NCBI GenBank assembly: GCA_012837565.1
Contig: DUQY01000157.1
Span: 1 to 6,844 of the forward strand
Direction: 5' to 3'
Length of the DNA stretch: 6,844 bases
From: Bacteroidales bacterium
GTDB taxonomy: Bacteria > Bacteroidota > Bacteroidia > Bacteroidales > P3
The notes beneath the pieces are model-generated. The model worked only from the letters and a program-made list of their open reading frames with translations. It did not search any database and was not told the origin of the DNA. The first letter of the stretch is position 1, and every line of letters starts with the position of its first letter. Positions 6,554 to 6,844 of this stretch are shown one piece after another. Position numbers and translations under genes: made by a program.

Positions 6554-6607
6554 ATAAGCTTTTATTCTATTTATTTATCTAATTTCTTTACTTCGAAATC
6601 TAAGTTG

Positions 6608-6639
6608 CAAAAATACTCAATTAGAAGTTAATATACAAA
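6608..6639 (-). promoter_or_regulatory. Bacteroidetes-type promoter of the kdd-kamABC operon
   Basis: On the minus strand TTTG (6639-6636) is followed after 20 nt by TATTTTTG (6615-6608), matching both Bacteroidetes boxes (TTTG at -33, TAnnTTTG at -7). Transcription should start near 6601-6603, giving a leader of about 115 nt before the kdd ATG. Confidence 0.7.
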
Positions 6640-6769
6640 TAACTTGATAAAAATAATTTAGATTGAATTTAGAATAAGCTATGATATTAATGCTAAGTCA
6701 CCATTACGCTATCAATAAGTAGTTTAGAGCAAATAGCGATACTTACAATAATAAACATCTTTATGACAC
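6640..6769. other. Non-coding upstream region of kdd with interleaved inverted repeats
   Basis: No gene is seen. Two perfect 6-bp inverted repeats are interleaved: CGCTAT (6707-6712) with ATAGCG (6733-6738), and TAAGTA (6716-6721) with TACTTA (6740-6745). They lie about 70 nt upstream of the kdd -33 box and could be a regulator-binding site, but such short repeats can arise by chance in AT-rich DNA. Confidence 0.3.
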
Positions 6770-6801
6770 AAAAAAAGGAGCAATCAAATTAAGACTGCTC
6801 C
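6770..6801 (-). terminator. Intrinsic terminator of a minus-strand transcript from beyond the right edge
   Basis: On the minus strand GGAGCA (6801-6796) pairs with TGCTCC (6782-6777), extended by GTC/GAT with one mismatch (7-nt loop), followed by seven T (6776-6770). This is a textbook rho-independent terminator. The 43 bases to its right (6802-6844) show no recognisable coding sequence, so the gene it serves must end at or beyond the window edge. Confidence 0.75.
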
Positions 6802-6844
6802 TATATTATATATTTAATAGTTAATACTATAAGTATAATCTCAA

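Noticed and set aside
6802..6844. Possible C-terminal tail of an upstream minus-strand gene
   Set aside because: One frame is open for 13 codons but gives only a low-complexity Ile/Leu-rich string; nothing supports it as coding.

Overview
The window looks like a piece of a low-GC Bacteroidetes chromosome, most likely an amino-acid-fermenting member of the Bacteroidales. Three observations support this. Both promoters I can find fit the Bacteroidetes consensus (a TTTG-type -33 box and TAnnTTTG at -7). The gene starts lack Shine-Dalgarno sequences. The main operon belongs to the anaerobic lysine fermentation pathway known from Porphyromonas, Fusobacterium and clostridia. I cannot name the genus.

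Left part (1-1273, + strand): the 3' end of a dihydrolipoyl dehydrogenase (E3) gene overlaps a short, single-domain lipoate-protein ligase A family gene. Together they suggest the tail of a 2-oxoacid dehydrogenase or similar lipoyl-dependent operon, with the ligase lipoylating the E2 or H-type partner encoded elsewhere. A weak terminator hairpin follows.

Intergenic 1274-1668: no protein gene. Its right part holds a self-consistent small RNA candidate: a Bacteroidetes promoter at 1522-1552, then a transcript starting at about 1558 whose first 15 nt pair perfectly with its last 15 nt just before a U-tract. The same inverted repeat could also end the convergent lysine operon.

Middle and right (1669-6485, - strand): a four-gene operon, read right to left: kdd (3,5-diaminohexanoate dehydrogenase), kamA (lysine 2,3-aminomutase), a P-loop protein (kamB-like) and a MutS-family ATPase (kamC-like). 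KamA converts L-lysine to beta-lysine. The B12/PLP enzyme KamDE would convert that to 3,5-diaminohexanoate, which Kdd oxidatively deaminates. KamDE genes do not follow kamC here, so the pathway must be completed from elsewhere. The two ATPases have no established role; a maintenance or reactivation function for the aminomutases is inferred from context only.

Right edge (6486-6844): a strong promoter for kdd, a roughly 115-nt leader with a terminator-like hairpin whose loop can pair with sequence next to the start codon, and farther right an intrinsic terminator for a minus-strand transcript entering from outside the window.

The points most worth checking are the paired Cys-to-Asp changes at the structural zinc site of KamA, the small RNA, the kdd leader, and the kamB/kamC ATPase pair.
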